A stretch of 64,000 nucleotides of DNA from Streptomyces varsoviensis (lineage in GTDB: Bacteria; Actinomycetota; Actinomycetes; Streptomycetales; Streptomycetaceae), in assembly GCF_000718635.1 (NCBI RefSeq), contig NZ_JOBF01000011.1:186001-250000 (forward strand). The letters are read 5' to 3'. Position numbers and translations under genes: made by a program. The notes beneath the pieces are model-generated. The model searched no databases. It was not told the origin of the DNA and saw nothing but the letters and a program-made list of their open reading frames with translations. Of this stretch, positions 52,646-60,028 are shown piece after piece (the stretch's first letter is position 1; the number at the start of each line of letters is the position of its first letter).

Positions 52646-54361
52646 ATGACCGACGGTTCCACGACGCTGGACGCGGACGGCTACACGCGGCTGTTCGAGC
52701 AGGAGCATCCGAGGCTCGTCGCTTACGCGCGCACTCTCACCGGCAACTCCTGGCTCGCCGAAGACCTCGTGGCCGAGGCCCACTTCCGGATCTGGCGCCG
52801 GCTGCGGGCCGGACACGTCATTGACAATGTCCCCGCGTACCTCACTACCACCGTCAGAAACCTCTCCACCGCCGTCGGTCGTGCGAACCGGGAGATTCCG
52901 CAGGACCCGGAGGACGGTCCCGCCTGGCCCGAGGAGTCCCGGACCGCCGAGGATCCGACGCAGCGCGTCGCCTACGTCGACCTGCTGGCCAAGGTGATGG
53001 AACAACTGCCGCGCCGCTGGGTCAAGGCCCTCTGGCTGGCCGAGGCCGAAGACCAGCCGCTGGAGGCCGTGGGCCGGCAGATCGGCGCGGGCAGCGGCGC
53101 CACGGCGGTCCTCCTGCACCGGGCCCGGGAGGGCATGCGCCAGGCGTTCCTGCGGTCCATGCCGGGCGCCCCGTCCAGGGCGTCCTGCGGGGGCCACTGG
53201 GACCGGATGCCCGCCCACGTACGGGGCGTGGCGTCGGCCAAGCAGGCGGACGGGCTGGAGTCCCATGTCTCGGGCTGCACCGACTGCCGCGCCCGGATGG
53301 ACCTCCTGATGCGGGCCAACACCAGGCTGCCCGCGCTCGTCGGTCCGGCGCTGCTGGCCCTGCTCGCGAGCGGCGCGGCGAAGTTCCTGGTGCCGCTCGC
53401 CGGCGCGGGCACGGCGGCGGCCGCCGCCGCGGGGCAGCAGAGCGGCCAGCAGGCCGGGGCGGGCGCGGCGAAGTCCGTACGGCACCTGCTGCGCGGCCGG
53501 ACCGGCCCGGCCGCGGCCACGGTCGCCGGGGTCGGAGTGGTGGCCGTCGCGGGCGTCGCCGTAGCGGCGGGCATCGCCCTGACCAGCGGGAAGGGGGCTG
53601 TGCCACAGCAGCGGGCGGCGGCTCCGGCGGCCAGCGCGGCACCGGGGCAGGGCTCTGGAGGCGGCGCGGGCGGCGGTGACGGCAGAGGCGGGGCGTCGGG
53701 CTCCGACGGCGCTGGTGGGTCGAGTGGGTCGAGTGGATCGGATGGGTCGAAGGGGGCTGACGGCTCTGAAGGGTCGGTCTCGGGCGGTGGCGCCGACGGT
53801 GGTGCTGATGGCTTGGGAGAGGACGGGCGGGTGAGCGGTGAGGTGCGTTCGAGGCGCCCCCTGCACGCGCCGCGCAACCACGACCGCCATGGACAGACCG
53901 ACCGTACGACGACGACCCCAACCGGGCCCGCGCCCACGGGCACCGCCGTAGTGCCCCCGCCGACGTACCCCTCGGCGAGCGGTGCACCGACCGCGACACC
54001 GACCCCGACGTTGACGGGGTGGCCGACGGTGGACCCCACCTCGACGCCGACAGGGACGCCGACGCTGATCCCGACGCCGACGGAGGACCCCACCGCCGGG
54101 CCGACGGGGGACCCCACGCCGACTCTTACGCCGACGCCGACGGGAGCCCCCTCGCCGACCACCACGCCCCCGGCGACCACGGACCCGACCCCCACCGCCC
54201 CGCCGACCACGGTGCCGCCGACCACGGGGCCGCCCACCACGCCCCCGGTCACCACGTCGCCGACGCCTACGGACCTGCCCACGCCGAGGCCCACCCCCAC
54301 GCTCCACTGCGAGTGGTTCTGGTTCGGTCATCTGAAGGTGAAGATCTGCTGGTACCAGTAG
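52646..54361 (+). CDS. Membrane-anchored ECF sigma factor fused to an anti-sigma-like region
   Basis: A 571-residue protein. Residues 1-180 are an ECF sigma factor (YTRLFEQEHPRLVAYARTLTGNSWLAEDLVAEA for region 2; LPRRWVKALWLAEAEDQPLEAVGRQIG for region 4). Next is a zinc-finger-like segment (CGGHWDRMPAHVRG then HVSGCTDCRAR), then two hydrophobic helices near 240-260 and 290-315. The remaining 250 residues are a Gly/Ser then Pro/Thr-rich exterior stalk ending in LHCEWFWFGHLKVKICWYQ with two cysteines. Signal at the surface probably frees or reorients the sigma domain. AGGGG precedes the ATG at 52646. Divergent from the SALP gene. Confidence 0.88.
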   Translation: MTDGSTTLDADGYTRLFEQEHPRLVAYARTLTGNSWLAEDLVAEAHFRIWRRLRAGHVIDNVPAYLTTTVRNLSTAVGRANREIPQDPEDGPAWPEESRTAEDPTQRVAYVDLLAKVMEQLPRRWVKALWLAEAEDQPLEAVGRQIGAGSGATAVLLHRAREGMRQAFLRSMPGAPSRASCGGHWDRMPAHVRGVASAKQADGLESHVSGCTDCRARMDLLMRANTRLPALVGPALLALLASGAAKFLVPLAGAGTAAAAAAGQQSGQQAGAGAAKSVRHLLRGRTGPAAATVAGVGVVAVAGVAVAAGIALTSGKGAVPQQRAAAPAASAAPGQGSGGGAGGGDGRGGASGSDGAGGSSGSSGSDGSKGADGSEGSVSGGGADGGADGLGEDGRVSGEVRSRRPLHAPRNHDRHGQTDRTTTTPTGPAPTGTAVVPPPTYPSASGAPTATPTPTLTGWPTVDPTSTPTGTPTLIPTPTEDPTAGPTGDPTPTLTPTPTGAPSPTTTPPATTDPTPTAPPTTVPPTTGPPTTPPVTTSPTPTDLPTPRPTPTLHCEWFWFGHLKVKICWYQ

Positions 54362-54410
54362 CCGGTTGGCACCAGCGGGCAGCGCGGCGGTCCCGTCGCG
54401 CGGGCCGGCC

Positions 54411-54436
54411 GTGCCCGTCCGCCCATGGACGGGCAC
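54411..54436 (+). terminator. Terminator after the sigma factor gene
   Basis: GTGCCCGTCC (54411-54420) pairs perfectly with 54427-54436 across a six-base loop, 50 bp after the stop codon. Confidence 0.75.
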
Positions 54437-54463
54437 GTCAGGCGTCGGCTAGCTTCCCGGGCC

Positions 54464-55582
54464 ATGAAAGGCATGGTGAGCAGCATGGGGATGTTGAGAC
54501 GTGCAGTGATCGCAGCGGTCTGTGGGGCGGCGGTGGCCGCAGGGGGCGCTGTGCCCGCCCAGGCCGCCCCTGCCAAGGGCGACGTCCGGAGCGCCGCGAT
54601 ACCGCTCTCCTGGCGGGCCACCCCGAGCGCTACGGACGCGCGGCTGCGCGGTCTCGCCGCCGTCAGCCGCACCGCCGCCTGGGCGGCGGGGACCAAGGGG
54701 ACGGTGCTGCGGACGCTCGACGGCGGACGCCACTGGCGCGATGCCTCGCCGCGTGGCGCGGGGGAGTTGGAGTTCCGGGACATCGAGGCGTTCGACGCCC
54801 GGCATGCCGTCGCGCTGTCCATCGGCGAGGGCGCGGCCTCGCGCGTCTTCCGTACGGACGACGGCGGCGCGAACTGGACGGAGAGCTTCCGCAACACCGA
54901 CCCGCGGGCCTTCTACGACTGCATGACCTTCTTCGACCGCCGCGAAGGCATCGCGCTGAGCGACCCGGTCGACGGCAAGTACCGCGTCCTCGCCACGCAC
55001 GACGGCGGCCGCAACTGGCGCGTACTGCCCTCCGACGGCATGCCCCCGGCCCGGCCGGGCGAGGCCGCGTTCGCCGCGAGCGGCCAGTGCCTGACTTCCA
55101 CCGGCGGCCGCGACGCGTGGATCGCCACCGGCGGCGCGACGGCCTCCCGCGTCTTCCACTCCACCGACCGGGGCCGCACCTGGACGGTCACCGAGACGCC
55201 CTTGCCCGCGGGCGACCCGGCGCGCGGGGCGTTCGCGCTCGCATTCCGGGACCGTACGCACGGCATCGTGGTCGGCGGCGACTACCGCGCCGGGCAGCCG
55301 TCCCCGCGGGCGGCGGCCGTCAGCGGCGACGCCGGCGCGACCTGGACGCCGGCCGCCCGGCCCCCGGCGGCCTACCGTTCCGGCGTGGCCTGGCTGCCGC
55401 ACACCCGCGCCGTCGCGCTCGCTGTCGGCCCGACCGGCAGCGACATCACCATGGACGGCGGACGCACCTGGCACGGCTTCGACTCCGGCTCGTACGACAC
55501 CGTCGACTGCGCCCCCGACCTCGGCTGCTGGGCGGCCGGGGAGCAGGGGCGGATCGGTCGACTCGCGCTGTCGGCACGGTAG
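54464..55582 (+). CDS. Secreted beta-propeller protein (BNR/HCF136-like)
   Basis: A 372-residue exported protein. The signal peptide ends near AVPAQAAPA. The mature part has repeated blades with TLDGGRHWRD, TDDGGANWTES, THDGGRNWRVL, STDRGRTWTV and TMDGGRTWHG, the Asp-box pattern of sialidase-like and Ycf48/HCF136 propellers. It probably binds a ligand or assists assembly outside the cell; no catalytic residues are apparent. I choose the ATG at 54464: TAGCTT (54450-54455), a good -10, lies eight bases before it and suggests a leaderless message. ATGs at 54473 and 54485 are alternatives. Confidence 0.82.
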   Translation: MKGMVSSMGMLRRAVIAAVCGAAVAAGGAVPAQAAPAKGDVRSAAIPLSWRATPSATDARLRGLAAVSRTAAWAAGTKGTVLRTLDGGRHWRDASPRGAGELEFRDIEAFDARHAVALSIGEGAASRVFRTDDGGANWTESFRNTDPRAFYDCMTFFDRREGIALSDPVDGKYRVLATHDGGRNWRVLPSDGMPPARPGEAAFAASGQCLTSTGGRDAWIATGGATASRVFHSTDRGRTWTVTETPLPAGDPARGAFALAFRDRTHGIVVGGDYRAGQPSPRAAAVSGDAGATWTPAARPPAAYRSGVAWLPHTRAVALAVGPTGSDITMDGGRTWHGFDSGSYDTVDCAPDLGCWAAGEQGRIGRLALSAR

Positions 55583-55606
55583 TTGGGGCGGCGCCGGCTC
55601 ATCGGC

Positions 55607-55903
55607 TCACGGAAGCCGCTGCCGGTACGCGTCGAGCGCCGGAGCCGTCTTCGTCATCACGAACTGCGTGACCGCGTACTCGCACACCCCGGCCATGACG
55701 AACGGATCGGTCGCCACGAGCTGCTCCATGACGCTCCGGTCCTCCCCGACGGCCAGAATGACGCCGCCATCACGGGGCTCCTTGCGGCCGGAGGCGAGAA
55801 AGGTGCCCGACGCGTAATGCGCGTCGAGCCAGGCGACGTGCTCCGGCAGGACGGCGTCGATGCGCTCAAGAGGCGCGGTGTAGGTCAGCTCCAGTACGAA
55901 CAT
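55607..55903 (-). CDS. YciI-family protein
   Basis: A 98-residue YciI-like protein (FVLELTYTAPLERIDAVLPEHVAWLDAHYASGTFLASG in order, then DPFVMAGVCEYAVTQF). The family adopts a ferredoxin-like fold with a conserved His-Asp pair, here in PEHVAWLD, and acts as small hydrolases or dehalogenases, mostly uncharacterised. It is ten bases downstream of the alpha/beta hydrolase gene on the same strand, so probably co-transcribed. Confidence 0.88.
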   Translation of the reverse strand: MFVLELTYTAPLERIDAVLPEHVAWLDAHYASGTFLASGRKEPRDGGVILAVGEDRSVMEQLVATDPFVMAGVCEYAVTQFVMTKTAPALDAYRQRLP

Positions 55904-55912
55904 GGGATCACG

Positions 55913-56674
55913 CTACTGGAACGGCTCGCGGCCCGGTCGATCAAGCCCGGACCGCCCCCGACCGGGCTCGCCCCCATCCGGCCGGGCCGCGGCGTCGAGG
56001 ACGAGCTCCAAGAGAGCCCCCGGCGCCTCGGCCATCACATCGTGGCCGGTGGGAAGGGTGTGCGTGTGCCATCCGGGTTCGGCGCGCACCCGCTCGTAGA
56101 AGGAGATGAAGGGGTTCTGCGGGTTCTTCGTGAGCAGCACGTAGTCCCTGCGCGGCGCCGGGTCCGGGACCGCGGCCGGCGCCGCGCCCGAGGCAGCGGT
56201 GAGGCGGACCGGCTGGAGGAACGAGGCGAGCGGGTGCCTGGTGGTGCGGGGGTCGAAGAAGGGCGGCGGAGCGACGGACCAGCCGTCCGCGGCGGCCCCC
56301 TCGATGTACAACCGGCGCTGCACCTCGTTGCCGAGGCTCCAGCAGGAGTCCCCGTCGGACGGTACGAACGCGTCCACATACATCAGCGCGGCCACCCGGC
56401 CCGGGGCCCGACCGGCGACACCCGAGATCACCATCCCCGCGTAACTGTGGCCCACGAGAACGGCGTCCTCGATCTCCTCGGCCCTCAGCAGCGCGACCAC
56501 ATCCTCGATATGCGTATCGAGGTTCACCGACCCGGTCAGCAGGTGGCCCCGCTCGCCGAGGCCGGTCAGCGTCACCGCGTACGCCTCGTGACCGTGTTCC
56601 CGCAGCCGCCGGGCCAGCGGCTGGAACCACCAGCCGCCGTGCCAGGCGCCGGGTACGAGGACGAACGTCGACAT
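55913..56674 (-). CDS. Alpha/beta hydrolase (esterase/hydroxynitrile lyase-like)
   Basis: A 253-residue alpha/beta hydrolase. It starts FVLVPGAWHGGWWFQPLARRL, has the nucleophile GHSYAGMV (Ser near 76) and a C-terminal GHDVMAEAP histidine. This pattern is that of the plant methylesterase/hydroxynitrile lyase group and its bacterial relatives. Likely a cytosolic carboxylesterase of unknown substrate. A strong GGGAGGGGAA site precedes the ATG. Followed by the YciI gene. Confidence 0.88.
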   Translation of the reverse strand: MSTFVLVPGAWHGGWWFQPLARRLREHGHEAYAVTLTGLGERGHLLTGSVNLDTHIEDVVALLRAEEIEDAVLVGHSYAGMVISGVAGRAPGRVAALMYVDAFVPSDGDSCWSLGNEVQRRLYIEGAAADGWSVAPPPFFDPRTTRHPLASFLQPVRLTAASGAAPAAVPDPAPRRDYVLLTKNPQNPFISFYERVRAEPGWHTHTLPTGHDVMAEAPGALLELVLDAAARPDGGEPGRGRSGLDRPGREPFQ

Positions 56675-56715
56675 ACCGGATTCCCCTCCCGTCGTCCGCC
56701 GTCTCCTGCGTCCTC

Positions 56716-57072
56716 CTACCCTGCCTCAGGGCGGTCGAGGATGCGCAGCCAACTGCCGTCCGGCTGGCGGCGGGCGACCTGGGCTCGGCCGCCGGTGCCG
56801 TCGGACGCTCGGGTCGAGGTGAGCGCGAGGTCGCCGTTGAACACGGTGGGCATCGGCTCCTCCAGGTCGAAGCGGGGGCGCGGGGCGAGCAGCCGTTCAA
56901 GGGCCGCGCGGATCGCCTCGCGGCCCACGGTCTGGCCGCCGGGCGGGAAGGCGAGCACGGCATCGGGCTCGTAGAGCGCCACGACCCCCTCGATGTCCCC
57001 CGCGTTCGCCCGCTCCACGAACAGCCGGGCCAGGTCCTCGGGGTAGGCGGCGGTTTCGCGTGCAGTGGTCAT
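56716..57072 (-). CDS. SnoaL/DUF4440-type NTF2-fold protein
   Basis: A 118-residue NTF2-like protein (LARLFVERANAGDIEGVVALYEPDAVLAFPPG, then VGREAIRAALERLLAP). The fold makes a small cavity used by isomerases, dehydratases and binding proteins; the role here is unknown. It is divergent from a LysR regulator gene with 170 bp between, so it is the obvious candidate target of that regulator. It may be the first gene of a three-gene set with the hydrolase and YciI genes downstream. Confidence 0.85.
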   Translation of the reverse strand: MTTARETAAYPEDLARLFVERANAGDIEGVVALYEPDAVLAFPPGGQTVGREAIRAALERLLAPRPRFDLEEPMPTVFNGDLALTSTRASDGTGGRAQVARRQPDGSWLRILDRPEAG

Positions 57073-57228
57073 GTATGTACGTCCCTTCGCGTCTGGTTCC
57101 TGCGTGTCCGGCTCGCCCGCCTCGGCGGCTTCGGGCTCACGGCCTCGTCGGGGCTCTCGGCGGCCGGCTGATACGTCAACGGTCGGTCAGCGGCGATCAG
57201 AAGTCCAAGAGCTGGATCATCTGACTAC

Positions 57229-57234
57229 TAGAAT
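57229..57234 (+). promoter_or_regulatory. -10 element of the LysR gene
   Basis: TAGAAT is a consensus streptomycete -10 and ends eight bases before the ATG at 57243. No ribosome site is seen, so the message is probably leaderless. No good -35 is present, which suggests activator dependence. Confidence 0.55.
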
Positions 57235-57242
57235 CAGCGCTT

Positions 57243-58139
57243 ATGGAGCTGAGGCAGTTGGAGTACCTCGTGGCCGTCGTCGAAGAGGCGAGCTTCACCA
57301 AGGCCGCGGCCAGGCTGCACGTGGCGCAGCCAGGGGTGAGCGCGCAGGTCAGGCAGCTCGAACGGGAGCTGGGCCAGAGTCTGCTGGACCGCTCCGGGCG
57401 CACGGTCCGCCCGACGGAGGCCGGGGCCGCCGTCCTGCCGTACGCGCGCGCCGCGCTGGCCGCCGTCGACGGGGCGCGGCTCGTCGTCGACGAGCTCACC
57501 GGGCTGCTGCGCGGCCGCGTCGCCGTCGGGATGGTCACCTCCTGCGCGCCCCTCGGCCTGCCGGACCTGCTGGCCGACTTCCACGAGGACCACCCCGGTG
57601 TCGAGATCAACCTCGTCGAGGACAACTCCGACCGGCTGATCGCGGCCCTCCGCGCCGGGCGGCTCGACACCGCGGTCCTCGGGCTGGCCGGCCCCACCCC
57701 GCCGGGCATCGAGACCGAAACCGTCACCGACGAGCCGATCGTAGCGGCCGTCGCCCACGGCGACCTGCTCGCCGGGCGGACCGGGCTCGCCCTCGACGCC
57801 CTGCGGGACCGCGCGCTGATCAGCCTCCCGCGCGGTACGGGCCTGCGGACCTGCCTCGACGAGGCGTGCGCCGCCGCCGGCTTCGCGCCGCGCATCGCCT
57901 TCGAGGCAGGTGACCCCAATGTCCTGGCCCAGCTCGCCGGCCGCAGCCTCGGCGTGGCGATCCTCCCCGGCTCCCTCGCCGCCTACCACCACGCGACGCT
58001 GCGCACGGTGACCTTCGCGGACCCCGGACTCCGCGGCCGGCTGGCCCTGGCCTGGCGCGGCGAGGGGCCCGTCGGCCCGGCCGCCCGCGCCCTCATCGAC
58101 CGCGCCCGCCGGACACTGGCCCCGGCCGCCCGCCCCTGA
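57243..58139 (+). CDS. LysR-family transcriptional regulator
   Basis: A 298-residue LysR regulator. The N-terminal helix-turn-helix reads LEYLVAVVEEASFTKAAARLHVAQPGVSAQVRQLERELGQSLLDRSGR in order, followed by a periplasmic-binding-like effector domain. LysR proteins usually control the divergent gene, here the NTF2-like protein and the hydrolase and YciI genes behind it. The short promoter region has a consensus -10 near its own start, which a LysR site would overlap for autoregulation. Confidence 0.92.
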   Translation: MELRQLEYLVAVVEEASFTKAAARLHVAQPGVSAQVRQLERELGQSLLDRSGRTVRPTEAGAAVLPYARAALAAVDGARLVVDELTGLLRGRVAVGMVTSCAPLGLPDLLADFHEDHPGVEINLVEDNSDRLIAALRAGRLDTAVLGLAGPTPPGIETETVTDEPIVAAVAHGDLLAGRTGLALDALRDRALISLPRGTGLRTCLDEACAAAGFAPRIAFEAGDPNVLAQLAGRSLGVAILPGSLAAYHHATLRTVTFADPGLRGRLALAWRGEGPVGPAARALIDRARRTLAPAARP

Positions 58140-58200
58140 CGTCTCGTCGGCGACGGAGCGCCACCGCTCGGGCCCGCCCCGGACCCGGCGCGCCACGCGT

Positions 58201-58707
58201 TCAGGGGCGGCGGCGCGTCTCCACCAGGAAGCAGCCGAACTCCACCGCCCGTACGTGCACCGCCGCGACCAGCGGGTTCCCGTACAGCTCGGCCAGCCCC
58301 TGCTCGATGGTCAGCTCGGCGCCGGTGCCCTCGGCGTCGATGAGACGGCCGCCCAGGATGGAGCCGTCGGCGGAGTAGGCGCGCAGGACGCGCCGGGTGC
58401 CGCGCAGGGAGTCGGGGAAGGCGCCGCCCGCCCAGCCGCCGCAGTCGTCGGGGTGGATGAAGACCGGCCCGACCTCGTTGTACGGGCCGGGCTCGGCGGC
58501 CGTCTCGCGCGCCCAGCGGCGCAGCGGGGCGTACGACACCAGGGCCAGCCGCTCGCCGGGGCGGCTGCGGCCCAGGCAGCAGCGCAGCGGGTTGCCGCCC
58601 GCGCCGTCCTCGGTGACGGGGCGGGGCGCGTTGCCCGCGTCGTCGCGTACGCGCAGTTCCTTCAGGGTGGACGGGGCGATGGCCCGTATCTCGTACTGAT
58701 CGTTCAT
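58201..58707 (-). CDS. DUF1203 protein
   Basis: A 168-residue protein of the DUF1203 family. Recognisable parts are CCLGRSRPGERLALVSYAPL, EVGPVFIHPDDCGGW and AVHVRAVEFGCFLVETRR. The family is widespread in actinobacteria and proteobacteria without known function. I start at the ATG at 58707; another ATG is nine bases upstream and neither has a good ribosome site. Upstream in-frame codons give an Arg-rich sequence unlike the family. It is convergent with LysR and divergent from the NanA-like operon. Confidence 0.8.
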   Translation of the reverse strand: MNDQYEIRAIAPSTLKELRVRDDAGNAPRPVTEDGAGGNPLRCCLGRSRPGERLALVSYAPLRRWARETAAEPGPYNEVGPVFIHPDDCGGWAGGAFPDSLRGTRRVLRAYSADGSILGGRLIDAEGTGAELTIEQGLAELYGNPLVAAVHVRAVEFGCFLVETRRRP

Positions 58708-58829
58708 GCCGTCCATGCTGCGCGCGCCCGCGCGGCGGTGCTGGCGGTTATCGGCCGGGGACCTGGCCGGTGTTTTCGGCGTATCACTGGCGCGCCGCTG
58801 GAAGGCGCGCCGACGACGCTCCGAAAACC

Positions 58830-58858
58830 TTGACACCCGCCCGGCCCTGGGTCAGATT
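58830..58858 (+). promoter_or_regulatory. Vegetative promoter of the NanA-like operon
   Basis: TTGACA (58830-58835), 17 bp, then CAGATT (58853-58858) is close to the HrdB consensus and points toward the NanA-like gene. Confidence 0.65.
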
Positions 58859-58874
58859 CAGCCTCAGAGGTAGG

Positions 58875-58898
58875 ACGTCCCATGTCCACGTCCCATGT
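58875..58898. promoter_or_regulatory. 11-bp direct repeat after the promoter
   Basis: ACGTCCCATGT occurs at 58875-58885 and 58888-58898, exact copies 13 bp apart, about 17 bp downstream of the -10. A repressor bound here would block the operon. The protein is unknown. Confidence 0.5.
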
Positions 58899-59092
58899 GC
58901 CGGAAAATGGGTTATCGCGGAACTCATCCACCACTCCGGAATTCCACTGCTCCTATATCCCGCCGTCCATCTCACCCGTATCCACCCTCTATCCGCCTCT
59001 ATCCGCCTCTATCTGTCTCTCCCCGGTCTTATCCGTTCTCCGTCTTTTCCCCCGTATCCACCCCGTTTCCCACCGGAAAGCTGGATCCCGCG

Positions 59093-60028
59093 ATGCGCCT
59101 GCCCACCCCCCTGTCCGGCGTCGTCCCCCCGCTCTGCACCCCCCTGACCCCGGCCGGCGACATCGACACCGCGTCCCTCGCCGCCCTGGTCGACCGGACC
59201 GTCGGCGCCGGAGTGGACGCCGTCTTCGCGCTGGGCTCCAGCGGGGAGACCGCCTATCTGAGCGACGCGCAGCGCCGCACCGTACTCACCACCGTCCTCG
59301 CGGCGGTCGACGGCCGGGTGCCCGTCCTCGCCGGGGCCGTCGACATGACCACCGCCCGCGTCATCGACCAGGCCCGCGCGGCGGCCGCCCTCGGCGCCGA
59401 CGCGCTCGTCGCCACCGCGCCCTTCTTCACCCGTACGCACCCCGCCGAGGTCGCCGGTCACTTCCGGCGCCTCCGCGACGCCGTCGACCTGCCGCTCTTC
59501 GCCTACGACAACCCCACCGCCGTACACACCAAGCTCACCGCCGCGACGCTCCTGCCGCTCGCCGAGGACGGCACCCTCGCCGGTCTGAAGGACAGCAGCG
59601 GCGACGACGGGGCGCTGCGCCGCTTCCTCGTCGAGTCGGGCCGTCGCGGGCTGCGCGGCCGGTTCTCGGTCCTCACCGGGTCCGAAACCACCGTCGACGG
59701 GGCCCTGTTGGCGGGTGCCGACGGTGCCGTGCCCGGGCTGGGCAACGTCGACCCGGCCGGGTACGTACGGCTCCACCGCCAGGCGCGGGCCGGGCGCTGG
59801 GGCGAGGCCGCCGGCGAACAGGACCGGCTCGCCGCCCTGTTCGCCATCACCGACGCGGGCGACCCGGCGCTGATGGGCGGCAGCTCCGCCGGGCTCGGCG
59901 CGTTCAAGGCCGCGCTGCACCTGCTCGGCGTCATCGACTGCCCGCTCACCGCCCCGCCGCAGATCCCGCTGCCGGCCTCCGCCGTCAAGACCGTGCGCCA
60001 ACTCCTCGACGAGGGCGGCCTGACGTGA
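59093..60028 (+). CDS. DHDPS/N-acetylneuraminate lyase family aldolase
   Basis: A 311-residue class I aldolase. It has the pyruvate-binding motif GSSGET near residue 49, the YDNP tyrosine segment (FAYDNPTAVHT) and the Schiff-base lysine in GLKDSSGD. The family includes DapA and sialic-acid lyase. Since the next, overlapping gene encodes a NanT-like transporter, cleavage of sialic acid or another 2-keto-3-deoxy acid to pyruvate is more likely than lysine synthesis. The ribosome site is poor. GTGA overlap with the transporter gene. Confidence 0.85.
   Translation: MRLPTPLSGVVPPLCTPLTPAGDIDTASLAALVDRTVGAGVDAVFALGSSGETAYLSDAQRRTVLTTVLAAVDGRVPVLAGAVDMTTARVIDQARAAAALGADALVATAPFFTRTHPAEVAGHFRRLRDAVDLPLFAYDNPTAVHTKLTAATLLPLAEDGTLAGLKDSSGDDGALRRFLVESGRRGLRGRFSVLTGSETTVDGALLAGADGAVPGLGNVDPAGYVRLHRQARAGRWGEAAGEQDRLAALFAITDAGDPALMGGSSAGLGAFKAALHLLGVIDCPLTAPPQIPLPASAVKTVRQLLDEGGLT

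Larger units (their letters stand above)
58708..59092. other. Promoter region of the NanA/NanT-like operon
   Basis: These 385 bp hold no gene. They contain a vegetative-type promoter (58830-58858), an 11-bp direct repeat (58875-58898) and a pyrimidine-rich stretch (about 58960-59060) with a TATCCGCCTC decamer repeated near 58995. Open frames running through it have no family resemblance. Confidence 0.6.

Noticed and set aside
58882..59092. N-terminal extension of the NanA-like aldolase
   Set aside because: The upstream frame is a Pro/Ser/Tyr-rich reading of the pyrimidine-rich leader; the family begins at 59093.
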